DNA of 64,000 nucleotides from Liolophura sinensis (lineage: Eukaryota > Mollusca > Polyplacophora > Chitonida > Chitonidae), in assembly GCF_032854445.1 (NCBI RefSeq), contig NC_088301.1, positions 26,334,402 through 26,398,401 of the forward strand. The letters are read 5' to 3'. Below the pieces are notes generated by a model. That model ran no database searches. It worked only from the letters and a program-made list of their open reading frames with translations, and was not told the origin of the DNA. This document shows positions 45,364 to 59,300 of this stretch, in pieces. Position 1 is the first letter of the stretch. Every line of letters starts with the position of its first letter. The position numbers and the translations under genes are program-made.

Positions 45364-48080
45364 CGCTGTACTTCTGAACTTAAACATTCTGGTACAGAGA
45401 ATTTATTAAAATCTCGATCGCTAAGCCAGCATTCCCATAAGTCTCAAACGGATAATTCAAGAAACTTTGTAACAACATGTCGGAAAATTCGGCACCGATT
45501 AAATTACGTACAAAATTACGAACGCGTTAGACTTCATAAACTATCCCGTGAACAAACTTGGCAGACATTGGACTGTCACCAAGACTTTACAACCAATGAC
45601 AGCGAAATCGAAATTTTGGACATTTTTTGTCCAAGGCACTAATAAAAGTAAAGCATCCCATGTAATTTTGTAATGTATATTTTTCCGGATGGATACTGGC
45701 CAAATGGTTAAGCGGATCGCCTTTATTGAATTGCTAGGTGACGGGACGTGGGTTCAGTGCCATGACTCCCGCTGGAGACATTGGATCTTTCACCAGTATG
45801 AATTAGGTCACATGTGGGAAAGTGCGCCAGTATTGGCATGCCAAAGGTCAGCGGTTTACTCCGAGCACTTTGGTTTCCTCCACTCATATCAAACTGGCCG
45901 CCATTGTATAAGTGAAAATTTTTTTAGTATGGAACTACTTTTGTACATGTCATCTGATACATTCATTGAAATGTTCGTGGACCGCATCACAAGGCCGTGC
46001 ACTTTCGCGCGATATATATTTCACCAAAAAAGAGGTAGAAATTCTTCATGTGCTTAATTTACGAAAACACCGTCATTGCAATAGCATTAAGCAGCTTTGT
46101 ACAATGTATAATTACTTACAGACAGCGTTTAAAACTGTACAAATGTTTTGTGAGCGCGGACGTGAACGAAATTGCAGCGCGTATGAATAAAGTCAGAAAT
46201 ACAACGAAGATGACACATTGCTTATTCTTTTCACGGATGCAACAGATAAACTGATACGCATTTATATACATGTAGAGAAAATGTCAGGATATAAATAATA
46301 AACAGAATATTGCACAAGGAAGGTTAAATACCATAAATATTGTTCTCGTGAAAGGTAGAAACGATAACCAAGAGACGCTTCGCGATTTAACTGATATATC
46401 ATCCCGGTTATTTTAACATTATAGGAGACAGTAGTTATTACATGCAAGTACACCAAACTGTTGGACTTTTCCTAGTTAGGCTACGATGTATTCCGTATAG
46501 ATACTCCTGAAAAATAGCTCAGTTTACGGTTTACTGAGTAGTGTCACACTAAGGGCATTCAGACACAATAAGCTCGTCTGTCGAACCAGAGATCAAAGGA
46601 CACCGCCGCAGGTAACTGTTATTACGTTTGTGCCACACATATATACACGAAACTTCCCAATACACTCGTTGTACCGGCTTACCTGATGTATGGAGCGATA
46701 CGCTATAATGCGGCTACCGGCAGTTTACAGCATATCAAGTCTTCTCGGATAGTTTGTTTAGTCTGTCATATCCGGGAGCTGTCTTAACTTATCATACGCA
46801 TCTATGTTGATAATTTGAGTATACGGTATCTCTATGAGTTCAGATTAAGTTAACCGTCCTATCTGGGCATGGTGTGAACCGGAGTGAAGATGCGATTCCC
46901 GCTGTTTTGGCGAAAGACTGGCTACATGGTGCTGTTATATACGTCTGTGGTATCTGACACCTTACACAAAATATCAACTCGTTCAAGAGTTATAATCACT
47001 CCTGGGATTCTAGTATGTAGCGATGTTTTCATACCTACATCGAATGTTTAAACTATATTTTATTTCAGTCTTAGAAGGCCGAAAGTTCGTCTTCCTTATG
47101 CATGTATATACTGTTTTGATCAAATGTCCTAATTCGTTAGCATTTTAATGTACCGACTTGATATTAAGGTTTAAATCGAAACAAACAGAAAAAAACCCCA
47201 TGCAATCCCAAATATACAGATTAAGGTATCTTAATCAGCTCATTTTCGAGAGAACCGTTGTAACTATGGCAATAGTTATTTATACGGAGTGCCGATATGG
47301 CCATTCGTGTTATTGCAGATTTGCTAAATTAAGCAACTACCATAGTGTCAGTTTAGCGCTATTTGGCAACAATCAGATTAGCCAGATAAGCAATACTCAA
47401 TGAATTACAGAGAACCATGAGATTAATGGTTGAGGCAAGAGATTTTTACATATTTTTTTACGTGACACATGAAGGACTCGGCCAAAGATAAGCACCATGA
47501 TTGATTGGGAATGATCAAGTCACTAATCAGTCACAAGTCTTCTTATGTAATCTGGAAGAGGATTTCCCAAAATCGTTATGCGCAGGTGCAAATGAAAAGA
47601 ACCAAAAAAGTCATCTGAAGTTGAAGCAAACTATTGAAATTTACAGAGATATGATTTTGCACCTTCACGCTGTCAACGCTTCTCTGACGTTTTTCTGCTG
47701 TGGACCCGTTACTGCATTGAACACTGAACACAGGTCAACTTAGTAACAGGTTAGACTCAACTCGGTCATCTAATGAAATCTCTCAACACATATCTTCTGT
47801 GGATCTTCATAGCTCTAGAATTTCACTGGTTGAAACGTATTACGTCTACATGAACTGAACCCAAATCACCCACCAAAACACCCCAGAGGTAATCCCGAAG
47901 ACATCAAAAGATGAAGGGATATGACTTCTGCTTATAACGAGAATGTGTTTTCTGGATTCAGAATATATCACTTAAGCAACGCTTAGAAAACATTTCCGAT
48001 TGTGTTGTTGTTCTCCTGTGAGCATCACTGAAAGACGGTATTCCACCTTAGGCTAGATATGACAATATTGATAGATTAGT
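45364..48080. other. Intergenic; one unexplained open stretch and a SINE-A fragment
   Basis: An open frame ends at 45642 (about 90 codons after the SINE-B; contains KIRHRLNYVQNYERVRLHKL). I do not recognise it, it has no splice-site support, and it may be chance. A diverged SINE-A fragment is at 45862-45935 (ggtttcctccactcatatca, gccattgtataagtgaaaat). The rest shows nothing. Confidence 0.35.
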
Positions 48081-48082
48081 TA

Positions 48083-48255
48083 CATGATAACGTCATTATC
48101 ATCCTGTGCAATGATCTGGGACGTAATGATGACGTTATTATCATCCAGTGCTATGATCTGGGATGTAATGATGACGTCATTATCATCCAGTGCTATGATC
48201 TGGGACGTAATGATGACGTTATTATCATCCAGTGCTATGATCTGGGATGTAAGAG
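48083..48255. repeat. 42-bp tandem repeat with CRE-like sites
   Basis: About four copies of a 42-bp unit (gatgacgttattatcatcca, gtgctatgatctgggacgta). One copy holds a perfect CRE palindrome TGACGTCA at 48172-48179; the others have TGACGTTA or AACGTCA variants. An ORF through it is a by-product. Confidence 0.8.
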
Positions 48256-49597
48256 CAGATTATGCACACGATTCATCTGCTTTCATTATTTCAAGTGATA
48301 CAATCTGAAAAAGATTACATGCAGCAGAGGGAGTAAAATCAGAGCCACGTCGTGATGGCTGGCAAATGGCCACATGTCTAAAACTTTTCACAAAGAACAT
48401 TTCTTTTGTCTTTCTGCAACTGGGACGTAATCCAAACTTCATTGTAACGTATCTTGCATGTTTAGAGCAGAATTCTATATCTCCGGCTAGCGAAGTTAAT
48501 CATGGATTATATTTGTCACGTGTTTAAAATACAAAAAAAAAAAAAAAAAAAAAAAGAGGCCCCCCCCCCCCCAAAAAAAAAACAGTACGTCTCGATAACC
48601 GCTCCAGAGTTATTGCAGAAATTTTTAACAATCTTCTTTGTATATGTATGCTATAAGTACACACTGTACTGTGTAATGTGTTCTTGCATTCGAGTAACAG
48701 TCCTGGTATTTACACTAGAAACAACCCACCTCTTTTAATAGTAGAAAAAAGGTCAAAATATATGATATTGCGATATGGACTTCATGTGGCGCTAAGATTT
48801 ATTTTGTTAAAAACACAAAAAACAGGAAAAAAGAGAAAAATAAATGTTTTTAGAGATGATATTTATGCTACTCTAAAAGTCCAGGTATTCTGTTTCTTAA
48901 TTTACCCTTCTTCACGATATTGCAAACTCTTCCCGTGCTGATATACTATCGATATATTGCAGAGACCCATTTACTACGATATATATATACGCTGCGAGGT
49001 ATGGCAAAGGGCTTATATTTAAAAGAAGAGCCCGGGATAGCGTTGCGGGCCGGTCTGCTGGTGGGCTAGTTGATGCATGGTCTGGCTGGTGGTGTGGTAC
49101 TCTTATCTTGTGAGCTGGTGTGTTTATAATGACCGGTCTCTGGTATTGTACTCTCGCAGTAAGTTAATACCATCTGGCACAGGTTGTTATAGAGCCTCGG
49201 CCCCCGGGACCGAGTGGACGCTTCGTCAACCAACGTCCATTGGCGGTTTTCCTTATTCTTTCTTCCCTTCTCTTCGAGTTCCCAGCAGCATTCGGGTCCG
49301 AGAGAGAAAGCGATTAAAGCGACATCGTTCTGGGAAGTTTCCTTTCAACCTTTATCATGCCGTGATTATGCCTTCTGGAGATTATCCAAACTGTGCTTTT
49401 TAGGGGTAGGTATAGAAGACAGAAAGTATAAAAACTTTGCATGGATAGAGTCTAGGGCTGTAGGACACACAGTGTATGAAGGCTGCACCAGTTTGACCAT
49501 TACTGTGGACAATTTGACGGCATGGTCCCAGCGTACAACGTCTGCGGACATGCGCTCTCTAGGATAGCAGCGGAACCCTCTGTACATACACCTAGTG
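48256..49597. other. Upstream region of the ADAMTS-like gene
   Basis: Contains a run of A (about 25), then 14 C, then A at 48529-48582, and short random ORFs (for example 49077 and 49214). No conserved coding sequence recognised. Confidence 0.4.
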
Positions 49598-49612
49598 ATG
49601 TATATAACCGGC
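49598..49612 (+). promoter_or_regulatory. TATA-like box, possible ADAMTS-like gene promoter
   Basis: TATATAA at 49601-49607, about 720 bp upstream of the ADAMTS ATG on the same strand, in a G+C-richer stretch. Downstream, gatagctggctagctagtca (about 49680) is a near-palindrome. Motif evidence only. Confidence 0.25.
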
Positions 49613-50329
49613 CTACCGTGAAGAGTAATCATTATAAGGTCTATTAGAGGCGTGTCTGTAGCCAGCCGTGTCGTTGAGGAGATAGCTGGCTAGCTAGTCA
49701 GCTACCTGTAACGGATTCCTCGCATCTCCCATTGAGCTAGAAGACTCCAAGTGCACAGTACATGATGCCGCTAGCACCGCTGATGCCACGCTGGAGGGTT
49801 CCACTCGAATCTAACCACAGCGATGAGAGAAAGCAATTATCCTGCAAATAACCACAGCCATATGCATTTGCATTATCTGTTACCATTCTGCGGGCTGATC
49901 AGCTGGTCGCTCACGTGAAGTGTACGGTATGCGGTCGAATGTCGGTACTCAGCCAGGGATACGTTTTATACAGACGGATTGACGAAGGCGTGCGAAATTC
50001 ACTCACTCTGGAATCTGTTAAAAACGGGAATGCGGAAGGAATTTCTGTAAAAGAAATAACAAAAAGAAAAACGGAACTTTGGAAAGAATTTCAACCGGTG
50101 ACAATGACTTTACGGATGAATATATTTTCTGTTTTTGTGCTTTTTGGACTCTAATACCAAACCTAATTCTTGAAGATCGGACCAGAGTGGGAAATGAAGA
50201 AATCGCTAATTTATCAATTGAATGACCAGAGCGATGTCGGCAGGGATCAGCACGAATGACTGAGTGTTAATAGTGTTCAGATGGACGCCCTTGGGTCGGG
50301 TCGGGCACCTCCCGGGGCAAGCCTCTAGT

Positions 50330-53300
50330 ATGATCATATTGTGCTTGTTTTTAACGTGTGCTCTTACTCCCGGTCTGCCCGCTCCAGTGGTCCAAAATTC
50401 AACTTACGTGACGCCGGAGTATCTCCAGCGGAAAACAGGTAGGTTAATTAGGGCCTAATTAAGTGTTACTTACAGATAGCATCATACTGGATAGACCGCG
50501 GGGAGCCAAGTATCATCTGACTATGTTGTGAATATTGCAGTTTTTAACAGCTCCAACTGTTTTTACAAAAAAAAAGTGAACTTATGAAATTATGCAGTCG
50601 ATACTGCATCACTACACACTTTTTTGTCTGTTACGTATAACATGGCAGTAGGGTTAGGGAAATGAGGAAGATTCTGACTCATTTTCTCTTTCTTACCATT
50701 TGCCACAATCTGTCAAAATTTTAGTCTAAGTGAAGCATAAGTGTAAATAGATCGTGCTCTTGAAATTTGACCCCAATTATCATAGAAGAGCCGCTCCTTA
50801 TGTTTCTTAGCATTTTGACAGTCATTTATCCAAAGCAGACGCCAGGTAAAAGTACTTTTCTGATGGTGGCGCTCCTTTCACTTTTTTAAATTATCATTTA
50901 GATATCCGGTAAACTATGTTCCAGTGACTCTTTCACTTAAAATCCCATTATATTGTCAAGTAAGAAAATCCTTGTATTCAGGCCAAACTTTGTTGTACGG
51001 TTGTGGCAATGTGCTGTGATTGTCTTCACGTTTACGATCAATTAGGCTTAAACATTATTTCAGATGCCCCCAAATATCAGGTAATCTTTGAGTCCATTCA
51101 TTTATCAATCGGTTAGCCACATTATATATTACATTCAAATGCTTGGCGATTCAAAATCAGTCACTCTCACTTTCAACGTTCGAAGGGATTAGTGGAAATA
51201 GGCGGTCGACGGGTGCCGTTTGCGTAACCGGACGTTCATTGAAGACCACTTTTCTTCCTTTAACATTGAAGATAAATTATCACGATGGAAGTTATGGTGT
51301 GCAAGTTAATGCGTCACACGTTGGAAAGTTTCTTAATATTTTGCCTGCAAAAGTGACTCGTTCCCATCGTACAGGTGAAAAATTCATCAGTATGGCGTCA
51401 GTCAGTCAATCAGCCAGCCAACCAACTTACCAACTAGATAATCAATCAACGTCAACCATTTTTTACTGCAGAACGTCTCTTGAGCACGCTGCATCATTAT
51501 GAGATGGTGGTGCCCACAATGGTCAACCCTAAGGGAGAATTCATCAGTTATCGTTTGCACCAACCACAAGACGGCGAATCTGGGATACGTAAGAAGCGTC
51601 GGGCCACTTCCGGTTACCATGTCAACGATGTCACAAACCATCTACCTCAGCAGCCTGTTAACGCTGTTCACGCCGACGAGTCGGACGTACGCATATATTA
51701 CAGGCTTTCGGCATACGGACGGGAGTTTCACTTTAACTTGACGTTGAACAGCTTATTGGTATCAGAGGACTTTATTGTGGAACACTGGAGTAAGGCAGGT
51801 GTGGAGCGTCACCACCAACGCGTCCCGGCGTGCCATTATGTTGGTCATAGTCAGAGCCCAACGGCTTCCAGGGCCGCCATTAGCAACTGTAATGGACTGG
51901 TGAGTACCTTATCACTGCTGTCTTTATTTACATTCTTGTTCCTCCTGCCTCTATCTGTCAACAGGTTCAAACGCTGCCATGTTGTATAATGATCTACACG
52001 GCGAGGTATGCAACAAGGCTAATATCTGAGGGTAATGTTCAGTTATATGAACATAAGTGTCTTCCGCCTGTACATCATCTTGAAGTTCAAGAGCTGCATG
52101 GGTTTACCTCGGTTGTCTGTAGCTCAGGTTATCTTCAGTACCACGGAACGCCAAAAAGTATAAAAACCCAGTCAGCTTCGTCTAGGTAATTTCCCGTCGA
52201 TTCAACAAACTGCTTGTTTATATGTAAAACAATTATGCCGTTGGTTTTTAAAAAGCTCCATGCACGGTGCATGGAAAGAAGGTACAAACGCATTACGCAT
52301 TAATTACCGCATTTTTTGGCACCACGAGCAAGTAGGCCGATTATATATGCTTGTATAAATGTGTGAGAATTGGGGCAGCAAAGTGGAGATAAGCGTGCAT
52401 ATGTCGATATGCGCATGTCTCCATCGCGGCTATCATCTGACTTGGAGCAGTATACTGTGTTGAAATCTTAAAGACCAGGTTCAGTATAGGCATGCCAGTA
52501 AAAGTACATTAGGGATTGTTATTCAAAAGTAAGAATTTCCTGAAAGTAGAGAGGTACAACAGCAATGGCCATTCTCATTAATGCTACAATTCTTGTGAAC
52601 AGTTAGACTAAGTAATTAAACCAAAAGACTAACGTAAACACGTTAAGTGGACGTGACAATGCAATATTGATGTGACACCCGCTAACCAAGGAAGAACAGA
52701 TCATTTCCAAAATCACACAACACTCGCCAACCAAGAAAGGACAGGCCTTGCACAAATTCGCAGAACACCCACTAACCAAGACAGGATAGGCCATGGACAA
52801 ATTCGCAGAACAACCGCCAAACCAAGAAAGGACAGGTCATGTCCAAAATGACATAACATTCACTAACCAAGAAAGGACACGCCATGTCCAAATCACACAA
52901 CACCCAGCAACCAAGAAAGGGCAGGCCATGTCCAAACTCACACAACACCCAGCAACCAAGAAAGGACAGGTCATGTCCAAACTCACACAACACCCAGCAA
53001 CCAAGAAAGGACAGGTCATGTCCAAAATCACACAACACCCAGCAACCAAGAAAGGGCGGACCATGCTCAAAATCGCACTGCACCTAGCAACCAAGATAGG
53101 ACAGGTCATGTCCAAAATCACACAACACCAAGCAACCAAGAAAGGGCAGGTCATCTCCAAAATCACACTACACCCAGCAACCAAGAAAGCACAGGTCAAG
53201 TCTTTAATTGTATCATCCTCCAAAACACAGCAACACTGTGTATTTCACAAAAGGGGATCCACTTAAACAAAGGGAATTTATTTTCAATCAGCTTGGTACG

Positions 53301-56300
53301 ATAGTCAGGGCAGAAATCTAAATTTCACATCTCGTATTTTGTGGTTAAACTTTTGCTCAATTACAAACACAGGTCTATTTCAGCCTATAGCTTTAAGTGG
53401 AAGTTGACCATCGCAGACTGAGTTTTCTAGAGGCCTCAGTTCTGCGTGTTGGAATCAAAGTTTATCTTACTTGGCTGTGGTATGATGTCAGGAAGTTTGA
53501 CAGATAACTGATGAGGTGCGGTTCTTGTATCCAGGCCTCTGGCGGGTTTCATACACGTAACACATACCACTTGTGATCCCTATTTCTATACTCAATAACA
53601 TAACCTGTTAAACTTAACAGAAAGTCTGTTATTTGTGTCTTATATTTATTATTAAAATATGCGTCATATTCAACATAGCATCTAGTTAGTCTAATGTAGC
53701 CTTAATGTTGAATTAATAGTGTATGTGAGCTACATTTAACAGAATAATCTGCCGAAATAACAGAATACATTCTAGCATTATTCAGACAACAGACTTTCTG
53801 TTAAGTTTATTTTTTGAGACTAGCTTCCCGGTCAAATTAATGTATCTAGGCATGTACTGTTTTGGCGGCCTTATTGATGAGACTTGTTTAAACCACTATT
53901 ATAAGAGGTTTAACGTTTTTGCTGTCCAAGCCCCAATAACACAAGCTATCTTTTTTATTCGTAGCCTACCAAATCATATAAAAATTTTAAACATGCTATA
54001 GAACAAAAATAAATTTGAGACAACAGAAACAACAGAGTTTCCATTTCATTGGGTAAGCTGTCTGTGTGACACGGAGCTGACCAATCAAATGCCGGATCGT
54101 GCGATTCAAATGTCAAATCAAAGAGCGTGTGACATGATTTTCACTGCTCTTCCCTAGACGGACAGACAAGATGGTCATGTGACATGGTAGAGTCACTAGG
54201 GCAGTAGACAATTACCTCAATATGGCATAAAATATAAACCAGTATGCCTAAATAAATTACAAGTGTCGTCAAGATATTACTTACAGTGGTTCGGGACCTA
54301 AGCAACATATTACTCCAGACGTTAAATTTTGTCGAGTCAAAAATAGCGTGGAATTGGCCTTTTTTGAAGTTTTTTGTCCTGTCTTTTTATACATGGATTG
54401 TCACGGTTTCTGACAATAGCATCTGAGAACAATGCAAGCCTCGTGACAACTCAACCTGTCTATATGTTATCTCCATCGTACCCAGCTTTGTTCTAAATTG
54501 TATACCACACGAAATATGCCTTATCAGTTTCCCAGCCATCAGGCCGGTTTTCCTGCCAGCTAAGTTCAGACCGTCTGTATAAGTGCAAGAATGCTATAAA
54601 CACTTCTGTTTGGGAAAACCTGGACCAAGAGAATCGATACCTTCTAAAATAAGGACATGCCGGATAAATATTACAGGGTTATGGTATAATAATATCAGTC
54701 TAATATATACATTCGTCTTATGACGCTCTGAATTTCTGTCTGGGGATTGCCTGCCGTTATAGACATCAGCCATATAGCTCAGAATTGTTTATATGGGGTT
54801 CTATCCTGGCATTTGGATCCCGTAGAGCTCAGTTATCTCTATGGAAATAAGCTATTTCATTGAAAATTGCTGTGAAGCTTGGGGAAGAAATTTAGCCAAG
54901 AACAGCAATAAAGCAATCTTGCAATGTGGAGTCTAAAACTAGGGTGATTTTAGAGTGAAGCTTCTGTTTGCTCATGTATATTTATTTATTTATTTACTTA
55001 ACATGGTATAGACACGACGCCGATAAGTTTTATGGTTTAAGGAAACCACACTGGAGTCCAGTAGAAACCACTGCCCCTAACAACGTACCTGACAAATCGC
55101 CTGACTTAAAACCGCTTCCAAACCTCAATGGTCGCTGATAAGATTCAGCAGGAAAGATGTTTCTGTGGGTTGAGCTACCTTTGGCCCTAGTTTCTGTTGG
55201 TGTCAGTGTAGCAGAGGAGATCACAGTTTATTCTATGGGGATTTCATTCTTACCTGAAATTATACTGAAGTGAAAAGTGAAGGATCCTGCTTTGCCTTGC
55301 ATTTGCCTTTTTCATTGCCTTGCATTTGCCTTTTTGTTTGCCTTGCATTTGACAACGAACATTGCAATTGCAAACCTTCGCGTGATGCTACAAGCGACAT
55401 TTGGTGATAGAACAATCTTGGATAAGACAGAAAATACACTTTCCTGTACAATCTGTCAACCAAAATTGATGTCCAGGGTTAATAATAGCAAGGACAATTT
55501 CCAAAACAATATTCAACACAAACTACTTAGAACTAAGAAAGGATATTAAAGTAAGAAATCAGTACAGATTCATGCCAAAAAAGCAGTCATGCACGTAAAC
55601 GGCTGCACTTGAACTTCAGATGGGAATTGACAGTTTTGATGGAACGATATCTAGTTTGTCGAACATAAATGCCTACCCTAGCGCTATGATGCGATGGAGA
55701 AGTAACGTCACAAGACACGAAATTTTATCAACAAAGTTTGTCGCAATATTTAATCATAGTGTTAGTCAGCATCGTTAGATACCGTAATAAGTTCCAGGCG
55801 ATCTACAACATCTACTTGGGCGTCATAAATGCACTTTCCCAACCGGACGTTCAAAGGCAGCCAAGTGGTTATTGTGTTAGTGTATTGGTAGTGCAGTGTT
55901 TGGTATATAAGTACTAGACTAGCAGACCGGATACCTGTACGCTTCTCCTGCTCTCACCATCTGGAAACTCTTACTCTACAACAGATGGCTTATTAACAAG
56001 ATATGGCTTTGAAAAGGCCACGGAAACGTAAACGAAATGAAGTGTTAGCGCGTGCGAACGTGGGCCCAAGGGCAGCTATCCCTCCTTATTATAACACACA
56101 GGGGTGTCTGTCATGAACAGACTACTTCATATCGCTTGACCCACTCCTGTCGGCGATGCCAGACACCCTGACCGTGAGAATTCACTGGTGGGAGGGGAAG
56201 GGGGGTGATAAGATAATAAAATATGGGTCGTGGTGATAGACACTCCGGTTCAGAGCAAGGAAGGATTGTTTGCATTGTTGCATCAGTTCATAGTTTAGCC

Positions 56301-59300
56301 TCTATTACCACGGCCTTACATGGTGAATTGCTGCTTAGCGCAGACAGCCTCACTAGGTTGTTTAAACGCCAACGATCACACTTAGTTGATTGCTGTTTTG
56401 ACGTCAACGGCCACATTTAGTTGGTTGTTCAAAGCCAACGATAACACTTGATTAATTGTTGCTTAACGCAGACAGCCTCACGAGGTTGTTTAAACGCCAA
56501 CGATCACACTTAGCTGATTGCTGTTTTGACGTCAACGGCCACATTTGGTTGGTTGTTCAAAACGAACGATAACACTTGATTAATTGTTGCTTAACGCAAA
56601 CAGCCTCACTAAGTTGCTTAAACGCCGACGATCATACTTAGCTGATTGCTATTTTGACGTCAACGGCCACATTTGGTTGGTTGTTCAAAGCCAACGATAA
56701 CACTTGATTCATTGTTGTTAATAAAACGGCCTCACTAGGTTGTTTAAACGCCAACGATCACAACTAGTTGATTGCGGTCCCAACACCAACGGCCCCATTT
56801 GGTCGGTTGCTCAGAGCCAACCATCACTCTTGATTGCTTGTTGTTTAACAACATAGGCCACACTTGACTGATTGTTTTTATATCGACATTCACGTATAAT
56901 GGGTTGACGGTTGTTTAATGCCAACGGCCACACTTCGTCCCAGGTGTTTCATTCTCCTCACGTTGTTAATGCAATTGTATCGTTGATACTCTACATGATC
57001 AAATGAAGAACATCCGTTTTAGTTCTCCTATCTTAATATTTCCCTTCTTTAATATTAAAAAAAGCCTTAGTGGATTTTCCTTTAAATTTGTAGAGCACAG
57101 TTTAATTAGCATGATAGGCAAAAGCATTACCTTATATGTGTGTCTTGTCAATGTTTCCTGCTATATTTTGGGTCTACATGACTCATGCATTGCCTGAACT
57201 GTATTGAGAAATATTCATTCTATTGACACCAGAATTTTGCAACGAAACTCTGCTTCAATCCGCCCTAGTTCTTGGTGGTTTTCGTTGAACGCTATCTTGG
57301 AAATTGGTCTATCTTGCGATTATTGACTGGAAACGTTCACTTTGGATAACAATTGGTATACGAAAGTCTGTTAGTACGTCCAGATTCTAATGTCGGTCTT
57401 TACCGAGGCCATAGTGGCCAATTTGGGGTCATCCCGAGCAGGAAACTGGGCAAAGCCTGATTTCAAACTTGTACCATGGTTTTCTTTGTCCGTTGTTAGT
57501 ACCCGACCTTCACAGAGGCTGCTGAGAGTAGTGGATGTAATATGTCGGGGGATTTTAACCGATCGAGGTGAAATCTTGTGCAGCATTTTCACCTATATGA
57601 GATATTAACAGCATGCAGGTGTTTTTTTTTTTTTTTTTTTGAGCGTTTGACCACCAATATGGTCGCCACAGGTATTTTCAAAAACTTGCAATGGATAGAG
57701 TTGAAACATGTAGAATGTTTTTATAAGCACGATTGCATGGCTGGTACTGACTTCCCATTGTCTCTATTGAAACCTTCACTTTCCAGCACAATGGATGTTA
57801 CTGGAAAATCAACCTTTGACTTGAAAATGCATAGTGTGGTGTGAACATCCACATGACTTGGTGTTGTGCTGTCTCATTCAACACTCCCAGTAGCCTCTCA
57901 CCAATGCAGTCGCTGTGAGTTCAAGTTCAGCTTATGCCGGCTTCCTCTCCGGCTGAGCATGGTAAAATCTGTCAGCAACCTGCGGATGGCCGGGGGTTTC
58001 CCCCGGGCTCTGCCCGGTTTCCACCCACCATAACCCTGGCCGCCGTCGGATAAGTGAAATATTCTTGCGTACGGCGTAAAACACCAATCAAATAAATAAA
58101 TAAATCATTCAACATTTATCAACATTTGTGGTAGCAATCCTGATCCTTTCTCACCAGTTTGAGCTGATATAGGGTTTCCTATAACACGTATGGTAACATA
58201 TAGAAATGGTTGTGGTTTATCATAGGCCATGTGGCTCCCCATATCACAAGCAAAGAATTCACGAGTTGATAATTGATAGGCGTAACATGCCTTACATTTC
58301 AGGAATTATGTGTGTTTTGTCTAACTAAGTTTTGCATTTTTATCTTCAACTTGGTTATATTCGCTAAGGAATATAACGGTTTTATTAAATCCGTATTTTC
58401 TGCGATGTTTCACTTTTGCATTCTTTCCTCAGTACGGGATATTCACAATGGTGGATAAGGATTACTACTAAAATTCGTATTGCTTCAGTGACTAAGTTTT
58501 GTATTCTATTCTACAGCACGGAGTATTCACCACGGACGATGAAGATTACTTTGTAGAACCGCTGTGGAACCATACCAATAACATAGCCGTGGACGGTCAT
58601 CCCCATATAGTCTACAAGCGCTCAGCTCTGAGACTCCACGACGGGGTCAGTCATTGTGGTGTGTCAGGTAAAATGCTCTTTTTACCTGCAGAGTTGTAAT
58701 TGTTCTTAATTAGTTTCTAATTTTGTTGTGTTTCATTTTCTAACTTTATCAAGGGCATACAATCTTTGTTCGTTGATGGTTTGTATTGAACGTTGTTGGT
58801 TTGCGACCAATTGAAAATTGGTCTCGGGATCATTGATCTAGAGCATCCATTATAGTTGACGGCTGGTATACAAATGTCTGTATCCGATGCCTCGATTCTT
58901 CTTGTTGCTGATAGTAGAGAGCATTTTTTGCTGTGCGAATGTTTCGCAACTTGTAACATTCATCTATTTTTGTTTTTGTTGTTTTGGGTTATTATGGAAA
59001 CGAAATCGTTTTCAACGCAGATTCTCTTAAATTTACAAGGTCTCCTAACTGGTAGGTTGGGATGCTTTGTACTAAATTTGAAGCCTGTCTTTTACTTATC
59101 TAACTGAAAAACCGTCATTTGCGAAATTTTAAATTTTTGAGAAGAAAAAAAAAAAATAAATAAATAAAACGTTAACAGTATTTTTTCTGTCTATATACAC
59201 ATTATTGCTTTCGGCCTTACAAAAGAGCAACAGAACCAATCTTCTTTGAACAATGGAATCGCACTCTATTTTATCCTTGAAGAATACACAGGAGAAACTC

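Larger units (their letters stand above)
51900..58516 (+). other. ADAMTS-like intron 2, repeat-rich
   Basis: A 6.6-kb intron containing a 45-bp minisatellite (52640-53205), MITE copy 2 (53605-53812), a 22-24 bp tandem repeat (55288-55352), a 128-bp higher-order repeat (56300-56900), poly(T) near 57619 and a SINE-A (57884-58104). A TATA-like gtatataag near 55913 is followed by a short basic ORF ([11 protein letters not shown] at 56004); no gene can be supported. Confidence 0.7.

Noticed and set aside
46680-47500. Possible coding exon in unique sequence upstream of ADAMTS
   Set aside because: ORFs are short, no splice-bounded segment resembles a known domain.
51143-51641. 119- and 79-codon frames around ADAMTS exon 2
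   Set aside because: One is intron sequence ending in the exon in the wrong frame, the other is antisense.
52772-53266. Open frames of 103-157 codons on both strands
   Set aside because: Caused by the 45-bp minisatellite; no splice sites, no family similarity.
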